Virus record (IMG/VR): IMGVR_UViG_3300028908_000132
Location: 1 to 41,373 of that record
Strand: one strand, 5' to 3'
DNA from: a virus
DNA: 41,373 nucleotides
The notes below the pieces were generated by a model. The model was not told the origin of the DNA and did no database searches. It saw only the letters and a list, made by a program, of their open reading frames with translations. Positions 40,979 through 41,373 of this stretch are shown here, in pieces. Each line of letters begins with the position of its first letter. Positions within the stretch are counted from its first letter, which is position 1. The translations under genes and the position numbers were made by a program.

Positions 40979-41184
40979 TCGACATGTTCGTAATGGTAGT
41001 GCTGTGCATGATTTACGCCGCCGGTCTGCTCTCGCCGATGGCCGGACTGATCTATGGCTGGCACTTGGCCGATGTGCAGGCCCGGGCTAGCCGCGTGGCA
41101 CTCTGCGGCCTGTGCGGCCTGGTCGCGTCCATCGGCTTTCTCTCCGCCGGCGCGGCGCTGGCGGCCTTCTGGTTTCGCGCGTAA
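40969..41184 (+). CDS. Small two-pass membrane protein, holin candidate (71 aa)
   Basis: The GTG at 40969 follows GGAG by eight bases (a second GTG at 40975 overlaps the previous stop). Two or three hydrophobic segments: residues about 4-30 (MFVMVVLCMIYAAGLLSPM) and 42-70. Size and topology fit holins; the next gene encodes a lipoprotein-like membrane protein. No endolysin gene is adjacent, so the role is tentative. Confidence 0.55.
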   Translation: MGVIDMFVMVVLCMIYAAGLLSPMAGLIYGWHLADVQARASRVALCGLCGLVASIGFLSAGAALAAFWFRA

Positions 41185-41194
41185 AGGGGCAGAT

Positions 41195-41373
41195 ATGGGC
41201 ATCGACATGGACCAAACTTGCACGAGACGCCGGATTCCGGCGGCGCCACGCTGCGATCGCATGTCGGCTGGACTCACGGCCCAGCTGGCTGGCCGATCGT
41301 CCAGCAGCGGCCGAGTATTCGCGTTTGTCGTGATCTGGCTCGCGGCGGGCGGTGCGGTCGCGTCGCTGGTCGC
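41195..41373 (+). CDS. 5' part of the membrane/lipoprotein-like gene that continues at position 1
   Basis: The ATG at 41195 follows AAAGGGG by about six bases and lies 10 bases after the preceding gene. Its first 22 codons are in frame with the ATG at 41261, which equals position 15 of the window. The complete gene therefore has 277 codons in the circular genome. A gene called only on the linear contig would miss the true start. Confidence 0.8.
   Translation, partial: MGIDMDQTCTRRRIPAAPRCDRMSAGLTAQLAGRSSSSGRVFAFVVIWLAAGGAVASLV
41247..41373. repeat. Right copy of 127-bp terminal direct repeat
   Basis: Exact copy of bases 1-127. It lies inside the coding sequence that starts at 41195 and continues at position 1 of the window. 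The coding frame is kept through the junction, which supports circular closure. Confidence 0.95.

Overview
This window is a complete or nearly complete tailed-phage genome (Caudoviricetes). Bases 1-127 are repeated exactly at 41247-41373, so the unit genome is 41,246 bp and closes into a circle, and one gene runs across the join. By eye it is GC-rich, roughly 60-65 percent. It carries sigma70-type promoters, Shine-Dalgarno sites, GTG/TTG starts and many ATGA-type overlaps, which points to a bacterial and probably proteobacterial host; the host itself cannot be named from the sequence. No integrase, DNA polymerase or RNA polymerase is recognisable. The virion genes look podovirus-like: a short-tail nozzle protein of the T7 gp12 type, three ejection-type internal proteins and a tail protein with an SGNH esterase domain.

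There are three transcription blocks. (1) A leftward block, 6422 down to 2601, of eleven small overlapping genes is driven by a near-consensus promoter at 6558-6531. It includes a Csx16-like protein (candidate anti-type III CRISPR ring nuclease), a Gp37/Gp68 (DUF5131) protein, small zinc-binding proteins, a 25-residue membrane protein and an XRE-type repressor. (2) A rightward structural block, 7299-31613: small and large terminase, portal, scaffold, major capsid protein, head decoration and adaptor proteins, tail nozzle, fibre-like proteins, SGNH tail protein, two internal virion proteins and a 2337-residue polyvalent ejection protein with a HEIGH zinc-protease motif and a DdrB/ParB-like domain. 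(3) A rightward early and DNA-metabolism block from a promoter at 31615, through the join, to a terminator at 2398-2426. It has a YqaJ-type exonuclease, a putative annealing protein, an SMC/Rad50-like ATPase, a leucine-rich-repeat protein, small nucleic-acid-related proteins and a winged-helix replication initiator, followed by small membrane proteins that may include the lysis functions.

The unusual features are mostly at the RNA and DNA level in block 3. The replication initiator gene contains repeated CGGACATC-CA-GATGTCCG palindromes read in two frames, a likely lambda O-style origin. Its start is preceded by two tiny reading frames and a 9-bp hairpin whose loop is complementary to the Shine-Dalgarno region, like an IncI-type replication switch. 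Two genes of the same block are each preceded by a tRNA-like element (7-bp acceptor-like stem plus canonical T-arm) next to the ribosome binding site. The block's 5' leader can fold into a three-way junction. No endolysin could be recognised.
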